Part shown: in pieces, positions 41,813-51,714 of the stretch
Layout: each line of letters opens with the position of its first letter
Position numbering within the stretch: position 1 is the stretch's first letter
Origin: an uncultured Roseateles sp.
GTDB taxonomy: Bacteria; Pseudomonadota; Gammaproteobacteria; Burkholderiales; Burkholderiaceae_C
Reading direction: 5' to 3'
DNA: 64,000 bases
Assembly: GCF_913777145.1 (NCBI RefSeq)
Contig: NZ_CAJYPS010000019.1
Coordinates: forward strand, 124,001-188,000
Notes under the pieces: generated by a model
What the model was told of the DNA's origin: nothing
The model's input: the letters and a program-made list of their open reading frames with translations, nothing else
Databases searched by the model: none
Made by a program: the position numbers and the translations under genes

Positions 41813-42973
41813 ATGTTCAATTTCTCTTTGCATGCGCCCACCAAGGTGCTGTTCGGCAAGGGCCAGATCGCTGCACTGGCCAAGGAGATCCCGGCCGGCG
41901 CGCGCGTGCTGGTCACCTATGGCGGCGGCAGCATCAAGCGCAACGGCGTGCTGGACGCGGTGCGCGCCGCGCTGAAGGAACACACCAGCTTCGAGTTCGG
42001 CGGCATCGAGCCCAACCCCGACTACGCGACGCTGATGCAGGCGGTGCACCTGGCCCGCGAGCAGCAGGTGGACTTCCTGCTGGCCGTGGGCGGCGGCTCG
42101 GTGGCCGACGGCACCAAGTTCATCGCCGCGGCGATTCCCTATGCGGCCGACCCGTGGCTGATCCTCGCCGGCAACCGCACCCAGCGCCCCACCGGCGCCG
42201 TTCCCATGGGCGTGGTGCTGACGCTGCCGGCCACCGGCTCTGAGATGAACTCGGGCGCGGTGATCAGCCGTCGCGAGACCGGCGACAAGCTGGCCTTCCA
42301 GTCGCCGCACGTGATGCCGCGCTTCGCGGTGCTGGACCCTGAAACCACTTACACCCTGCCCCCGCGCCAGACCGCCAACGGCGTGGTGGACGCCTTTGTG
42401 CACACGGTGGAGCAATACCTCACCTACCCGGTCAACGCCAAGCTGCAGGACCGCCTGGCCGAGGGCATCCTCGCCACGCTGATCGAGGAAGGCCCCAAGC
42501 TGCTGGCCGCGCCCGAGGACTACGACGCCCGCGCCAATGTGATGTGGGCCGCCACCATGGCGCTGAACGGCTATGTGGGCGTGGGCCAGCCGCAGGACTG
42601 GGCCACCCACATGCTGGGCCACGAGATCACCGCGCTGCATGGCCTGGACCACGCGCAGACGTTGGCCATCGTGCTGCCCGCGATGCTGCAGGAGCGCCGC
42701 TCGCCCAAGCGCGACAAGCTGCTGCAGTACGCCGAGCGCGTCTGGGGCCTGCGCGACGGCGACGAGGAGCAGCGCATCACGGCCGCCATCCAGGCCACGC
42801 GCGACTTCTTCGAGCGCATGGGCGTGCCCACCCGCTTCTCCGGCCACGGCATCAGCGAGCCGCGCGTGCCCGAGCTGATCCAGAAGCTGGAGGCCCACGG
42901 CATGACCGCGCTGGGCGAGCACCGCGACGTGACGCTGGACGTCAGCCGTCGCGTGCTGGAAGCGACGGCCTGA
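41813..42973 (+). CDS. yqhD: Iron-containing alcohol dehydrogenase, YqhD type
   Basis: 386 residues with GGAG upstream of the ATG at 41813. 'TKVLFGKGQI', the NADP-binding 'YGGGSIKRNG' and 'LAVGGGSVADGTKFIA' are typical of YqhD/butanol dehydrogenases. Metal ligands are expected in 'VVDAFVH', 'MLGHEI' and 'HGLDHAQT'. The enzyme reduces short-chain and lipid-peroxidation aldehydes with NADPH, which fits a detoxification role. It has no operon partner. Confidence 0.9.
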   Translation: MFNFSLHAPTKVLFGKGQIAALAKEIPAGARVLVTYGGGSIKRNGVLDAVRAALKEHTSFEFGGIEPNPDYATLMQAVHLAREQQVDFLLAVGGGSVADGTKFIAAAIPYAADPWLILAGNRTQRPTGAVPMGVVLTLPATGSEMNSGAVISRRETGDKLAFQSPHVMPRFAVLDPETTYTLPPRQTANGVVDAFVHTVEQYLTYPVNAKLQDRLAEGILATLIEEGPKLLAAPEDYDARANVMWAATMALNGYVGVGQPQDWATHMLGHEITALHGLDHAQTLAIVLPAMLQERRSPKRDKLLQYAERVWGLRDGDEEQRITAAIQATRDFFERMGVPTRFSGHGISEPRVPELIQKLEAHGMTALGEHRDVTLDVSRRVLEATA

Positions 42974-42989
42974 GCCTTTTCATGCCCGT

Positions 42990-44183
42990 TCAGGGCTGAA
43001 CGGCCGCGACGCCGGCCGGCGGGCGCTCGTCCAGCGTGCCCAGGGCCCGCCGCAGGCTGCTGGCGCTGGGCTTGTCCACGAACACGCAGCGCTTGCCATG
43101 GCGCTTGCAGTGGTCCTTGACCCGCCAGTAGGCGTCGTGGCTGATGCAGCCGGTCTGGCAGATCACCAGATCGGCCGCGGCCAGTTGCGGCTCGAGCTGG
43201 GCGGGCTTGTGCTCGCAGCCGCCGTCATGGTGCAGGAACTGCGCGCCGCAGCCCTCGATGGCCTGGCGGTACTGTGGCACGCTGCCGCCGCGCCCGCCCA
43301 CGCACAGCACGACCCGTTGGCTCAGCACGGCGGGCGTGGGCACCGGGGCCAACTCGGCCGCCGCCGCGACAGGCGGCGGCGGATCGACACGCGGCATGCG
43401 CTGGCGCTCCTGCTGCAGCTCGCGCTGCAGACTCTGGTGGCGCTGCAGCACCGCCTCCAGCCGCTGTTGCAGCAGCGCGCGGTCGGCCAGGTCCTCGTGC
43501 GCGGCCTGCCAGCGCGCCAGTTGCTCGCGCGCCTGGTCCAGCTGGGCCTGCAGCCCCACCTCGGTGGCCCGCCACTGCGCGCGCTCGGCCGCCCAGGCCT
43601 GCTGCTCGCGGTGACGCTCCTGGGCCCAGTCGCTGACGCGCCTTTGCACCGCCGCGTAGTCGCGCGCCAGCGCCGCATGCTCGGCCACCAGCTCCTTGTG
43701 GCGCTGCAGGTCCACGCGCTGGGCCGCGCCCACCTGATGCTGCAGCATGTGGACCTGGGCCAGCACCCGGGTCTCCAGCCACTCATTGCAACGCGGGTGG
43801 GTCAGCGTGGCCCACAGCGCACCGGCCACGTCGCCCTGCTCTGCACGACCGCGCCACCAGGCCATCAGGCTGTCCACGCACTTGGCCTGGGCAGCCTGAC
43901 GGCGATCCAGCTCGTAGCGCTGCTCCAGCTCGCGCTGGGCTGCCTCACTGAGCTTGTTGCGCTGCTGGCTGGCGCTGACCAGGCTGCAGTGAAGCGTGTA
44001 GTCGTCTTCGTCGCCCTGCAGCACCAGGTGCTTCTTGGCCAGCTGGCGCACCAGCGGCAGCGGCAGGCACACACCGATGACCGGGCAGTGTGCATGGTGG
44101 CCCAGTTCCCACAGCCGGCGGCGGCGTGAGCCGCCCGCCTCGGCCGGCAGCGTGAACGCAGTCTGGCAGCAGGCCTCAGCCAT
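42990..44183 (-). CDS. DUF2325-domain protein with long coiled coil, linked to hemP
   Basis: 397 residues from the ATG at 44183; the frame is open upstream but that stretch is not conserved-looking. The N-terminal part (about 10-150) has Cys/His residues ('LGHHAHCPVIGVCLPLP'). The centre (about 160-300) is a Gln/Arg/Glu-rich coiled coil. The C-terminus is the DUF2325 domain: 'VVLCVGGRGGSVPQYRQAIE', 'FLHHDGGCEH', 'ADLVICQTGCISHDAY', 'CKRHGKRCVFVDKPSAS'. It is downstream of hemP and its Fur box on the same strand, so an iron-linked role is likely. The biochemical function is unknown. Confidence 0.8.
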   Translation of the reverse strand: MAEACCQTAFTLPAEAGGSRRRRLWELGHHAHCPVIGVCLPLPLVRQLAKKHLVLQGDEDDYTLHCSLVSASQQRNKLSEAAQRELEQRYELDRRQAAQAKCVDSLMAWWRGRAEQGDVAGALWATLTHPRCNEWLETRVLAQVHMLQHQVGAAQRVDLQRHKELVAEHAALARDYAAVQRRVSDWAQERHREQQAWAAERAQWRATEVGLQAQLDQAREQLARWQAAHEDLADRALLQQRLEAVLQRHQSLQRELQQERQRMPRVDPPPPVAAAAELAPVPTPAVLSQRVVLCVGGRGGSVPQYRQAIEGCGAQFLHHDGGCEHKPAQLEPQLAAADLVICQTGCISHDAYWRVKDHCKRHGKRCVFVDKPSASSLRRALGTLDERPPAGVAAVQP

Positions 44184-44314
44184 GGCGGCCTCCGGCAGCG
44201 AGGGGTGGGCAAGCAGTCGTGGGCATGGCTTTTCTCCTGTTGGTGACACAGAAGCGCTTGCTGGCGACGGCTGGCTGGCGCGGCGATGACGAGCGGGCCG
44301 CTGCGGCCCGGGGC

Positions 44315-44506
44315 TCACTTGGTGAGGATGAGCTTGCCTTGCGCGGTGATGCGCAGGCGGTAGGTCTGGGCCTGGTGCTGGATCAGCAGCTCCTGGGCGG
44401 CCCCGAACAGGTCCCGGCTGTCGATGCGGGCCGGGCCGGTGGGGTCGGCGGCACCGGGCGCCTGCACCGCGCCGGGGGTGGGGATGGGACGGGCTTGTGC
44501 AGTCAT
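44315..44506 (-). CDS. hemP: Hemin uptake protein HemP
   Basis: 63 residues from the ATG at 44506. The HemP core is 'RIDSRDLFGAAQELLIQHQA' then 'QTYRLRITAQGKLILTK', ending the protein as in the family. The Fur box begins 13 bases upstream of the start. HemP relatives in Burkholderia activate the heme receptor gene under low iron, so this may be a small regulator rather than a transporter. No heme receptor is seen beside it; DUF2325 follows instead. Confidence 0.88.
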   Translation of the reverse strand: MTAQARPIPTPGAVQAPGAADPTGPARIDSRDLFGAAQELLIQHQAQTYRLRITAQGKLILTK

Positions 44507-44518
44507 GGCTCGCACTCT

Positions 44519-44537
44519 AATGCGAGTGATTCGCATT
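44519..44537 (-). promoter_or_regulatory. Fur box upstream of hemP
   Basis: AATGCGAGTGATTCGCATT has perfect seven-base arms (AATGCGA and TCGCATT) around a five-base centre, the shape of betaproteobacterial Fur sites. It is nearly identical to the feoAB box. Its position overlaps the likely hemP promoter. Confidence 0.82.
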
Positions 44538-44554
44538 TGCAAGAATGCCGCGCA

Positions 44555-44587
44555 TAAAAAACGCCGCCCGTGGCATGCGGGCGGCGT
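44555..44587 (-). terminator. Intrinsic terminator of the RND pump operon
   Basis: ACGCCGCCCG (44561-44570) pairs with CGGGCGGCGT (44578-44587), and the minus-strand RNA ends in a T-run (A-run at 44556-44561 on the plus strand). It sits 23 bases beyond the stop of the pump gene and insulates the hemP promoter. Confidence 0.88.
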
Positions 44588-44609
44588 GGGCCGAGGGGCC
44601 GAGACAGGG

Positions 44610-47600
44610 TCAGTGCTTGTCTGCGGGCATGGCGCCGGGCATGCCGACCAGCGGCTGCACGCTGCCCTGGTCCGCCTCGGCGGGCTGGGCCGCCGGACGG
44701 CGCTCCCGTGTGAGGTAGCTGTAGAGCACCGGCACCACCACCAGGGTCAGCAGCGTGGAGGTGATGACGCCGCCGATGATGGCGCGGCCCATGGGCGCCT
44801 GGATCTCGCCGCCATCATTCAGCGCTATCGCCATGGGCAGCATGCCGAACACCATGGCCGCGGTGGTCATGATGATGGGCCGCATGCGGATCAGGCCGGC
44901 CTGCAGCAGCGCCTCGTGCACGGTGGCACCGGCTTTGCGCGCATGGTTGGCGAAGTCCACGAGAAGAATCGCGTTCTTCGTGACCAGGCCCATCAGCATC
45001 ACCAGGCCGATCATGGAGAACACGTTCAGCGTGGAGCGCCACAGCAGCAGCGCCAGCATCACGCCTATCAGCGCCAGCGGCAGGCTGGCCATGATGGCGA
45101 TGGGCTGGATGAAGCTGCCGAACTGGCTGGCCAGCACGATGTAGATGAAGATCACCGCCAGGCCCATGGCCGCCAGCAGGCCGTTGAAGGCCTCGGCCTG
45201 CTGCTTGCCGGCACCGTCCACCTTGAAGCTGATGCCCGGCGGCAGCTGCGTGGCCTTGATGAGCTTCTGCACATCGGCATTCACGTCGCCCGACGCCCGG
45301 CCCTGCACGCCCGCATAGACCGCCTCGCGGCGCTGCAGGTTCTCGCGGCGTATCACCTCGGGGTTGAACACCGGCTCTATGGTGGCGACCTGGTCCAGCG
45401 CAATGGGCGCGCCGTCCTTGGAGAAGGCCACCGGCAGGCTGCCCATCTGAGCCAGGCGCTGGCGCTGTTCACGCGGCAGGCGCAGCAGCACCTCCACCTG
45501 GTTGCCGTCCGGCGTGGTCCAGTAGGTGGCGACCTCGCCGTTCACATAGGCGCGCAGCGAGGACGCGATCTGCGGGGCGTTCAAGCCCAGCTCGCGCACC
45601 GCCGAATCCTTGAGCCGCACCGCATAGGCGGGCAGGCCGGGCTTGACCGTGGTGTCCACGTCCACCGCGCCGGGGATCTTCTTCAGCTTCTCCGCGAAGT
45701 CGCGCGCCACCTGGTTCAGCAGCTCGGCATCGCTGCCCAGCAGCGTGATCCAGATGGGTCGATTGAAGCCCACGCTGACCTCCACACCAGGGATCTTGGC
45801 GATGTCGGCGCGAATGGCGTCCTCGACCTCCTTCTGCGTGCGCTTGCGCTCGGCGCGGTCCACCAGCGAGAGATTGAGCGTGGCCTGGTTGCGGCCGGTG
45901 GCCATGCCCTCGCCGGTGCTGCCCACCACGGTGGAGATGGTCTTGATCTCGGCGTAGTGCCCGAGGATCTCCTCGACCTGAGCGACCTTGGCATCGCTGC
46001 GCTCCACGCTGGATGCCACCGGCATGCGCAGCGTGATCTGCGTGAAGCCGTTGTCGGTCTCGGGCACGAACTCGCTGCCCACCAGCGGCGCCAGCATCAG
46101 CGCAGCCACGAAGCTCGCGAACGCGCCCCACATCACCAGGCCGCGCGGCGTCAGCGTGGCCAGGCGCAGCACGCGCGGCGCGTGCTTGAGCCGCTGGCCA
46201 TCGGCGCCGAAGGGGCGGCCATAGGCCGGAATGGGCGGCACGAACACGCGGTAGCGCCGGCCAGAGAAGGCCCAGCGGATCAGGCGCTCGTAGCCGCCAT
46301 GCAGGCGATCCATCGCCCAGTCGGTCGCGCGTATCAGGTGGCCCAGCACCGGCCAGTGCTTCACGCGGGCATTCGGCGGGTCGTGCCAGACCGAGGACAT
46401 CATGGGGTCCAGCGTGAAGCTGACGAACAGGCTCACCAGCACCGCCACCACCACGGTGATGCCGAAGGGGTAGAAGAACTTGCCGATGATGCCGCCCATG
46501 AAGGCCACCGGCACGAACACCGCGCAGATCGCGAAGGTGGTGGCCATCACCGCCAGGCCGATCTCGTTCGTGCCGTCGGCCGCGGCCTGATGGTGGTTCT
46601 TGCCCATGCCCACGTGGCGCACGATGTTCTCGCGCACCACGATGGCGTCATCGATCAGCAGGCCTATGCACAGCGACAGCGCCATCATGGTCATGAAGTT
46701 CAGCGTAAAGCCGAAGGCATGGACCGCGATGAAGCTGGAGATCACCGCGATCGGCAGCGTCAGCCCGGTGATGATGGTGGAGCGCCAGCTGTGCAGGAAC
46801 AGGAACACGATGGCCACGGTCAGCAGCGCGCCCTCGATCAGCGTGTGGCGCAGCCCCGTCAGCGAGCCCTTGACCCAGTCGCTGTTGGCGTAGATGAGGC
46901 GCAGCTCCACGTCCTTGGGCAGCACCTTGCGCAGCTCGGCCATGGCCTCCTTCACCGCCTCGCCGGTGGCGACGATGTTGGCGTCCTGCTGCTTGAACAC
47001 ATTGAAGCTCACGGCCGGCTGGCCGTTGATGCGCGCGATGCTGTCGCGCTCGCGCTCACGCTCCACCAGCGTGCCCAGGTCGCCCAGCGTCAGCGCCAGG
47101 TTGCCGCGGCGCGCGACGACGATCTGCGCAAAGGCCTTGGGGTCCTTCACGCGGCCCTCCACGCGCAGCAGCGCATCGGCGTTGCTGTCCGACACCAGGC
47201 CCACCGGCTGATCGGAATTGGCATCGGCCAGCGCCTTGGCGATCTCGGCCGGCGTCACGCCGTAGGCGCGCAGGCGCAGCGGGTCCAGGTCTATGCGCAC
47301 CTCGCGCGCCACCATGCCGCCCACATCCACCTTGGCCACGCCCTCCACGCGGCCCAGGCGCTTGGCGACGATGAGGTCGGCCATCATGGACAGCTCGCGC
47401 GGCCCGCGGTTGGCGCTCAGCAGCGCCAGCACCACCACCGGCTGCGCGTTGTCGCCCTGGAAGCGCGACATCGCCGGCGGCTTCACGTCCTTGGGAAAGG
47501 CCGCCTGGGCCTGGGCGACCCGGTCACGCAGGTCCTGCATCGCGCGGTTCATGTCGGTGTCCAGCGTGAACTCCACGCTGGTCTGCACCCGACCCTCGAA

Positions 47601-47852
47601 GCTGCGCGACTGGATGCGGTCCACACCCGCGATGGTGTTGATCGCCTCCTCCAGCGGCTTGGCGACCTCGCGCTCCACCGCCTCGGGGCTGGCGCCGGGG
47701 TAGCGCACGTCTATCCAGGCACCGGGCAGCGAGATGTCGGGCATCTGCTCCACGCCCAGCTTGGCGTAGGAGAACAGGCCCAGCACGCACAGGGCCACCA
47801 TCACCATGGTCGCGAAGACCGGGTTCTGGATGGAAATGCGGGTGATCCACAT
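44610..47852 (-). CDS. RND-family efflux pump, inner-membrane subunit (AcrB/MexB superfamily)
   Basis: 1080 residues. The N-terminus '[20 protein letters not shown]' and the motif '[20 protein letters not shown]' are typical of HAE-type RND pumps. Transmembrane helix 4 has '[20 protein letters not shown]', with the paired Asp of the proton relay; the second half has 'FVFGMLPMA'-like text ('[16 protein letters not shown]') and '[14 protein letters not shown]'. It forms a trimer that exports substrates through an outer-membrane channel by proton antiport. The adaptor gene lies ten bases upstream. No TolC-like gene is adjacent, so it must use one encoded elsewhere. Confidence 0.92.
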   Translation of the reverse strand: MWITRISIQNPVFATMVMVALCVLGLFSYAKLGVEQMPDISLPGAWIDVRYPGASPEAVEREVAKPLEEAINTIAGVDRIQSRSFEGRVQTSVEFTLDTDMNRAMQDLRDRVAQAQAAFPKDVKPPAMSRFQGDNAQPVVVLALLSANRGPRELSMMADLIVAKRLGRVEGVAKVDVGGMVAREVRIDLDPLRLRAYGVTPAEIAKALADANSDQPVGLVSDSNADALLRVEGRVKDPKAFAQIVVARRGNLALTLGDLGTLVERERERDSIARINGQPAVSFNVFKQQDANIVATGEAVKEAMAELRKVLPKDVELRLIYANSDWVKGSLTGLRHTLIEGALLTVAIVFLFLHSWRSTIITGLTLPIAVISSFIAVHAFGFTLNFMTMMALSLCIGLLIDDAIVVRENIVRHVGMGKNHHQAAADGTNEIGLAVMATTFAICAVFVPVAFMGGIIGKFFYPFGITVVVAVLVSLFVSFTLDPMMSSVWHDPPNARVKHWPVLGHLIRATDWAMDRLHGGYERLIRWAFSGRRYRVFVPPIPAYGRPFGADGQRLKHAPRVLRLATLTPRGLVMWGAFASFVAALMLAPLVGSEFVPETDNGFTQITLRMPVASSVERSDAKVAQVEEILGHYAEIKTISTVVGSTGEGMATGRNQATLNLSLVDRAERKRTQKEVEDAIRADIAKIPGVEVSVGFNRPIWITLLGSDAELLNQVARDFAEKLKKIPGAVDVDTTVKPGLPAYAVRLKDSAVRELGLNAPQIASSLRAYVNGEVATYWTTPDGNQVEVLLRLPREQRQRLAQMGSLPVAFSKDGAPIALDQVATIEPVFNPEVIRRENLQRREAVYAGVQGRASGDVNADVQKLIKATQLPPGISFKVDGAGKQQAEAFNGLLAAMGLAVIFIYIVLASQFGSFIQPIAIMASLPLALIGVMLALLLWRSTLNVFSMIGLVMLMGLVTKNAILLVDFANHARKAGATVHEALLQAGLIRMRPIIMTTAAMVFGMLPMAIALNDGGEIQAPMGRAIIGGVITSTLLTLVVVPVLYSYLTRERRPAAQPAEADQGSVQPLVGMPGAMPADKH

Positions 47853-47862
47853 GGCCCGCCCC

Positions 47863-49038
47863 TTATTGCGCCAGCGGCGCGGACGCGCTGGCCAGCTGCG
47901 GCGCGCTGGCCGCGGCGCTGCGCGGCGCGGTCACCGCGGCCTTGTCGCCCTCGCGCAGGTTGTCGAAGCGGGCGGCCAGCACCTGGGCGCCGGGCGCCAG
48001 GCCCTTGAGGATCTCGATGCGGCCGCCGCGCTCGTCGCTGCGGCCGGTGGTCACGATGCGACGCACCAGCTCGCCCTTCTCGATCATCCAGACCTGCTCC
48101 TGGCCGGCATTGCGGCTGATGGCGGCCAGCGGCAGCGTCAGGCGCTGCTTGTCGTCATCCAGCACCACACGGGCCACCGCGTACTGGCCGGCCCGGTAGA
48201 GCTCGCGCGGGTTGTCCAGCGCCAGCGTCACGCAGATGGAACGCGTGCCCGGCTCGGCCGCCGGCGCAATGCGGCTGATGCGGGCCTGCACCGGCTGGTC
48301 CAAGCCCTCCACCTGCACCTGCACCGACATGCCGGGTGCGAGCCGGCTCACCTCGTGCGTGCCCACCAGGCCGGCCAGTTCCAGCTTGGACAGGTCCACG
48401 ATGGTGAGGATCTGCTGCTCGCTGCTGAGCTTCTCGCCCGGCAGCGCGTGGCGCTTGGCGACGATGCCGCTGATGGGCGACACCAGCGCCGCCTGGCGCA
48501 GGCTGACCTGCATGGTGTCCAGTTGCGCACGGGCGGCCTGCCAGTTGGCACGCGCCGCGTCATAGGCTGCCCGCGAGTTCTCCAGCGCGGTGGGCGCGAT
48601 GAAGGCCTTGTCGGCCAGGCCCTCGTTGGCCTTGTGGCTGCGCTCGGCCTGCTCCATCTGCGCACGCATGGCCTCCATGGCCGCGCCGCGCTCGGCAACG
48701 CGGTGGCGCAGCTCTTCCAGGTCCAGCTGGCCCAGCGCCTGGCCGGCCTGCACCCGGCTGCCCTCGCCCACCGCCAGGCTCAGCAGCGTGCCATTGGACT
48801 TGGCGCGCACGACCACCGTGCCCGGCGCCACCAGCGGGCCGCTGAACTCGATGACCGCGGGCATGGCCGCCAGCGTGGGCTGCACCACCTCGGCCGGCTG
48901 GAATTGCAGCACGGTCGCGGGCTTGTCCTCGCCGCCCTTCTTGGGCGGCTCGCCCTTGCTGGCCATCACCGCAAACCCCGCACCGCCCACCAGCAGTGCC
49001 GCAGCCGCCAGGCCGGCGATCTTCCAAGACTTATTCAT
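47863..49038 (-). CDS. RND efflux pump periplasmic adaptor (membrane fusion protein)
   Basis: 391 residues with a strong GGAGGAG site before the ATG at 49038. The N-terminal anchor is about 5-27. The lipoyl/barrel-sandwich halves are 'GTVVVRAKSNGTLLSLAVGE' and 'ALVSPISGIVAKRHALPGEK', flanking an alpha-helical hairpin (about 105-170). A beta-barrel domain and membrane-proximal domain follow. It bridges the RND trimer encoded downstream to an outer-membrane channel. Confidence 0.92.
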   Translation of the reverse strand: MNKSWKIAGLAAAALLVGGAGFAVMASKGEPPKKGGEDKPATVLQFQPAEVVQPTLAAMPAVIEFSGPLVAPGTVVVRAKSNGTLLSLAVGEGSRVQAGQALGQLDLEELRHRVAERGAAMEAMRAQMEQAERSHKANEGLADKAFIAPTALENSRAAYDAARANWQAARAQLDTMQVSLRQAALVSPISGIVAKRHALPGEKLSSEQQILTIVDLSKLELAGLVGTHEVSRLAPGMSVQVQVEGLDQPVQARISRIAPAAEPGTRSICVTLALDNPRELYRAGQYAVARVVLDDDKQRLTLPLAAISRNAGQEQVWMIEKGELVRRIVTTGRSDERGGRIEILKGLAPGAQVLAARFDNLREGDKAAVTAPRSAAASAPQLASASAPLAQ

Positions 49039-49187
49039 GACTCCTCCACCCAGCCCGCAAGGCTGGAAACGGGGCGGAGTCTAGGAATCGGCTGAGGCCG
49101 GCGCAGCGCGCTTGTGACGAAATGCCGTTTGCCAGGGCTGAGCTGCACCGCATCGCGACCGGAGCGGCGGCGAGCGCAGCCCGCCGC

Positions 49188-49784
49188 TCAGCCGCGCCGC
49201 CGGCGCAGACCCGCCAGGGCCGCGCCACCAGCGAGCAGCAGCAAGGCCGAGCCCGGCTCGGGCACCGGCGCGCTGCTGTACTCGATCACATAACCCAGCG
49301 GCAGGCTGAAACCCGGCGAGCCGGTCTGCGTCATGTCGCCCCAGGTGGCGCCGCGCACCAGGCCCGCATAGAAGGTCACGCCCTGGGCGCCGCCGCCCCA
49401 GGTGTCGGGCTGACTCGGCCCCCAGGGGGCGTAGCTGCCCAGTGCGGCACCGGTCACATAGCGAAAGCTCTGCGGCGCGGCCGCGTCGGAATAGATGCCC
49501 AGCCAGGGCCCCACGATGTCGTTGTTGACGCTGACCGGCGTGAAGAAGCTGGCGTTGTCGACCAGCGCGAACACGAAGGCGTTCTCGTCGGCAGTCAACG
49601 GCGTGGCGAGGTGGCCGCCGGCGGCCACGGCTGCGGCGGCGGCATCGCTCCAGCTGATGCCACCCGCCACCCACACTGCCTCGTAGTAGTGGCCATTGCC
49701 GGGGTTCAGCAGCGCGTCGGCCGAGGCGGACGCGACGCCGCCCAGCAAAAGCGTCAGCAGCAGGGATGAGGGCCAGCGGGTCAT
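49188..49784 (-). CDS. PEP-CTERM protein with C-type-lectin-like domain
   Basis: 198 residues. The signal peptide is about 1-23. The body ('NGHYYEAVWVAGGISWSDAA', 'GGHLATPLTADENAFV', 'PWLGIYSD', 'YAPWGPSQPD') follows the C-type lectin-like pattern. The C-terminus 'VPEPGSALLLLAGGAALAGL' then RRRRG is a PEP-CTERM sorting signal: Pro-Glu-Pro, one membrane helix, basic end. Such proteins are processed by an exosortase/EpsH system, which is not in this window. A role at the surface or in extracellular matrix is inference. Confidence 0.85.
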   Translation of the reverse strand: MTRWPSSLLLTLLLGGVASASADALLNPGNGHYYEAVWVAGGISWSDAAAAAVAAGGHLATPLTADENAFVFALVDNASFFTPVSVNNDIVGPWLGIYSDAAAPQSFRYVTGAALGSYAPWGPSQPDTWGGGAQGVTFYAGLVRGATWGDMTQTGSPGFSLPLGYVIEYSSAPVPEPGSALLLLAGGAALAGLRRRRG

Positions 49785-49890
49785 GGTCGTGCTCCGGCGG
49801 TGGATGACGCCTCAAGCGTAGAGCCGCCCGACGCTGCCGCCTGCGCCGCGTCACGGGCGTAGGGGACAGGGTCCACCCTGAGCGGCGGGC

Positions 49891-50997
49891 TCAGCCCTGC
49901 GGGCGCTGGCCGGGGATGGGCGCCTGCGGCAACACCACGTCGCCGCATTGCGCGCGGTGACGCAGCGCATGGTCCATCAACACCAGGGCCAGCATGGCCT
50001 CGGCTATGGGGGTCGCCCGTATGCCCACGCAGGGGTCGTGACGACCGAAGGTTTCGACGGTGGCCGGCTGACCGGCGCGGTCAATGCTGGCCTTGGGGCT
50101 GCGGATGGAGCTGGTGGGCTTGATCGCGATCTCGGCCACGATGTCCTGGCCGGTGGAGATGCCGCCCAGCACGCCGCCGGCGTTGTTGCTGGCAAAACCC
50201 TGGGGCGTGAGTTCGTCGCCGTGCTGCGTGCCCTTTTGCGCGACCGACGCGAAGCCCGCGCCGATCTCCACCCCCTTGACCGCATTGATACCCATCAGCG
50301 CATAGGCGATGTCGGCGTCCAGCTTGTCGAACAGCGGCTCGCCCAGGCCCACCGGCACGCCGGTGGCTTCCACGCGGATGCGGGCGCCGACGGAGTCGCC
50401 GGCTCGGCGCAGCTCGTCCATGTAGGCCTCCAGCTGCGGGATCTGGCTGGCATTGGCCGCGAAGAAGGGGTTGTGGGGCACGTGGCCCCAGTCCTCGAAG
50501 GCGATGGGCAGCTCGCCCAGCTGCGTCATGCAGCCTCGGAATTCGGTGCCGTGCTTTTGCTTGAGCCACTTCTTGGCCACCGCACCGGCCGCCACCATGG
50601 GGGCGGTCAAGCGGGCGGAGGAGCGGCCGCCGCCGCGCGGATCGCGCAGGCCGTATTTGCGCCAGTAGGTGTAGTCGGCGTGGCCCGGGCGGAAGGTGTC
50701 GAGGATGTTGCCGTAGTCCTTGCTGCGCTGGTCGGTGTTCTCTATCAGCAGGCAGATGGGCGTGCCGGTGGTGTAGCCCTCGTAGACGCCGGACAGTATC
50801 TTCACCGCATCGGGCTCGTTGCGCTGCGTCACATGGCGGCTGGTGCCGGGACGGCGGCGGTCCAGGTCGGGCTGGATGTCGGCCTCGCTGAGCGCCAGCC
50901 CGGGCGGGCAACCGTCGATCACGCAGCCTATGGCCGGGCCGTGGCTCTCGCCGAAGTTGGTGACGCGGAAGAGTTCGCCGAAGGTGCTGCCGGACAT
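49891..50997 (-). CDS. aroC: Chorismate synthase
   Basis: 368 residues, standard length. The signatures are '[20 protein letters not shown]', '[17 protein letters not shown]', '[14 protein letters not shown]' and '[11 protein letters not shown]', all in expected order. It makes chorismate from 5-enolpyruvylshikimate 3-phosphate with reduced FMN, the last shared step of aromatic synthesis. It is a single gene here, about 170 bases downstream of the CBS-domain gene's stop and separated from it by a terminator. Confidence 0.97.
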   Translation of the reverse strand: MSGSTFGELFRVTNFGESHGPAIGCVIDGCPPGLALSEADIQPDLDRRRPGTSRHVTQRNEPDAVKILSGVYEGYTTGTPICLLIENTDQRSKDYGNILDTFRPGHADYTYWRKYGLRDPRGGGRSSARLTAPMVAAGAVAKKWLKQKHGTEFRGCMTQLGELPIAFEDWGHVPHNPFFAANASQIPQLEAYMDELRRAGDSVGARIRVEATGVPVGLGEPLFDKLDADIAYALMGINAVKGVEIGAGFASVAQKGTQHGDELTPQGFASNNAGGVLGGISTGQDIVAEIAIKPTSSIRSPKASIDRAGQPATVETFGRHDPCVGIRATPIAEAMLALVLMDHALRHRAQCGDVVLPQAPIPGQRPQG

Positions 50998-51120
50998 GCG
51001 AGGCGCGAATGCAAGAGAAACCGGCCCAGCCGGCGGTTGTCCAGTTTAGCGGCTGGACCTGCCCACGGGACCGGCCCGGCCTCCCCAAGGCGCGAAGCCA
51101 TGCTGCGGCGCTGCAGGCAT

Positions 51121-51145
51121 AAAAAAACCACGGCCGCGGCCGTGG
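51121..51145 (-). terminator. Intrinsic terminator of the CBS-domain gene
   Basis: CCACGGCCGCGGCCGTGG (51128-51145) is a perfect palindrome, followed on the minus strand by seven T (A-run at 51121-51127). It lies 20 bases past the CBS gene stop and before aroC. Confidence 0.9.
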
Positions 51146-51165
51146 TGGCTTGGGGTGGGCGCGGC

Positions 51166-51630
51166 TCAGAGCAGCGGGCGCTCCTGCGGCTGCTCCTCCA
51201 GCGGCCAGTCACGGATGTAGGCCTTGAGCATGCGGTTCTCGAAGTCCTGGCTGTCCACGACGGCCTTGGCCACGTCGTACAGCGAGATCACGCCCATCAG
51301 GCTGCGGCCGTTCATCACCGGCATGTAGCGCGCGTGACGGCCCAGCATCATGCGGCGCACCTCGTCGATCTCGGTCTCGGGCGTGCAGGTCAGCGGGTGG
51401 TCGTCCATCATGGAACGCACCAGCGTGCCGCCCAGGCTGCCGCCGTTCTTCACGACCGCCTGCATGACCTCGCGGAAGGTCAGCATGCCGGCCAGCTCGC
51501 CGTGTTCCATGACGACCAGCGAGCCGATGTCATGCTCGGCCATCACGGTCACCGCAAGGTTCAGCGGCTCATCGGGCGTGACGGTGAATAGCGTGCCGCC
51601 CTTGACGCGCAGGATGTCGACCACTTTCAT
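51166..51630 (-). CDS. CBS-domain-pair protein
   Basis: 154 residues with an AGGAG site before the ATG at 51630. It consists of two CBS domains (about 5-60 and 75-130) and little else: 'EPLNLAVTVMAEHDIGSLVV', 'LAGMLTFREVMQAV', 'PETEIDEVRRMMLGRHARYM', 'LMGVISLYDVAKAV'. Such stand-alone pairs bind adenine nucleotides and may regulate a partner; none is identifiable from context. It is divergent from the sulfhydrylase gene. Confidence 0.9.
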   Translation of the reverse strand: MKVVDILRVKGGTLFTVTPDEPLNLAVTVMAEHDIGSLVVMEHGELAGMLTFREVMQAVVKNGGSLGGTLVRSMMDDHPLTCTPETEIDEVRRMMLGRHARYMPVMNGRSLMGVISLYDVAKAVVDSQDFENRMLKAYIRDWPLEEQPQERPLL

Positions 51631-51714
51631 TGCTATCTCCTCTCACCTTGACCTGGACGTCCGTGCAACATAGCACACAATGCGCGGCCCGTTGACGTCC
51701 AGACAAGACCCGAC

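Noticed and set aside
42986-43003. Stem CCGTTCA/TGAACGG between the YqhD and DUF2325 genes as a terminator
   Set aside because: The stem overlaps the DUF2325 coding end and no T-run follows on either strand in the right place.
44424-48008. 1194-codon open frame opposite the RND pump
   Set aside because: Low-complexity His/Gln-rich antisense translation; the pump on the other strand is unmistakable.
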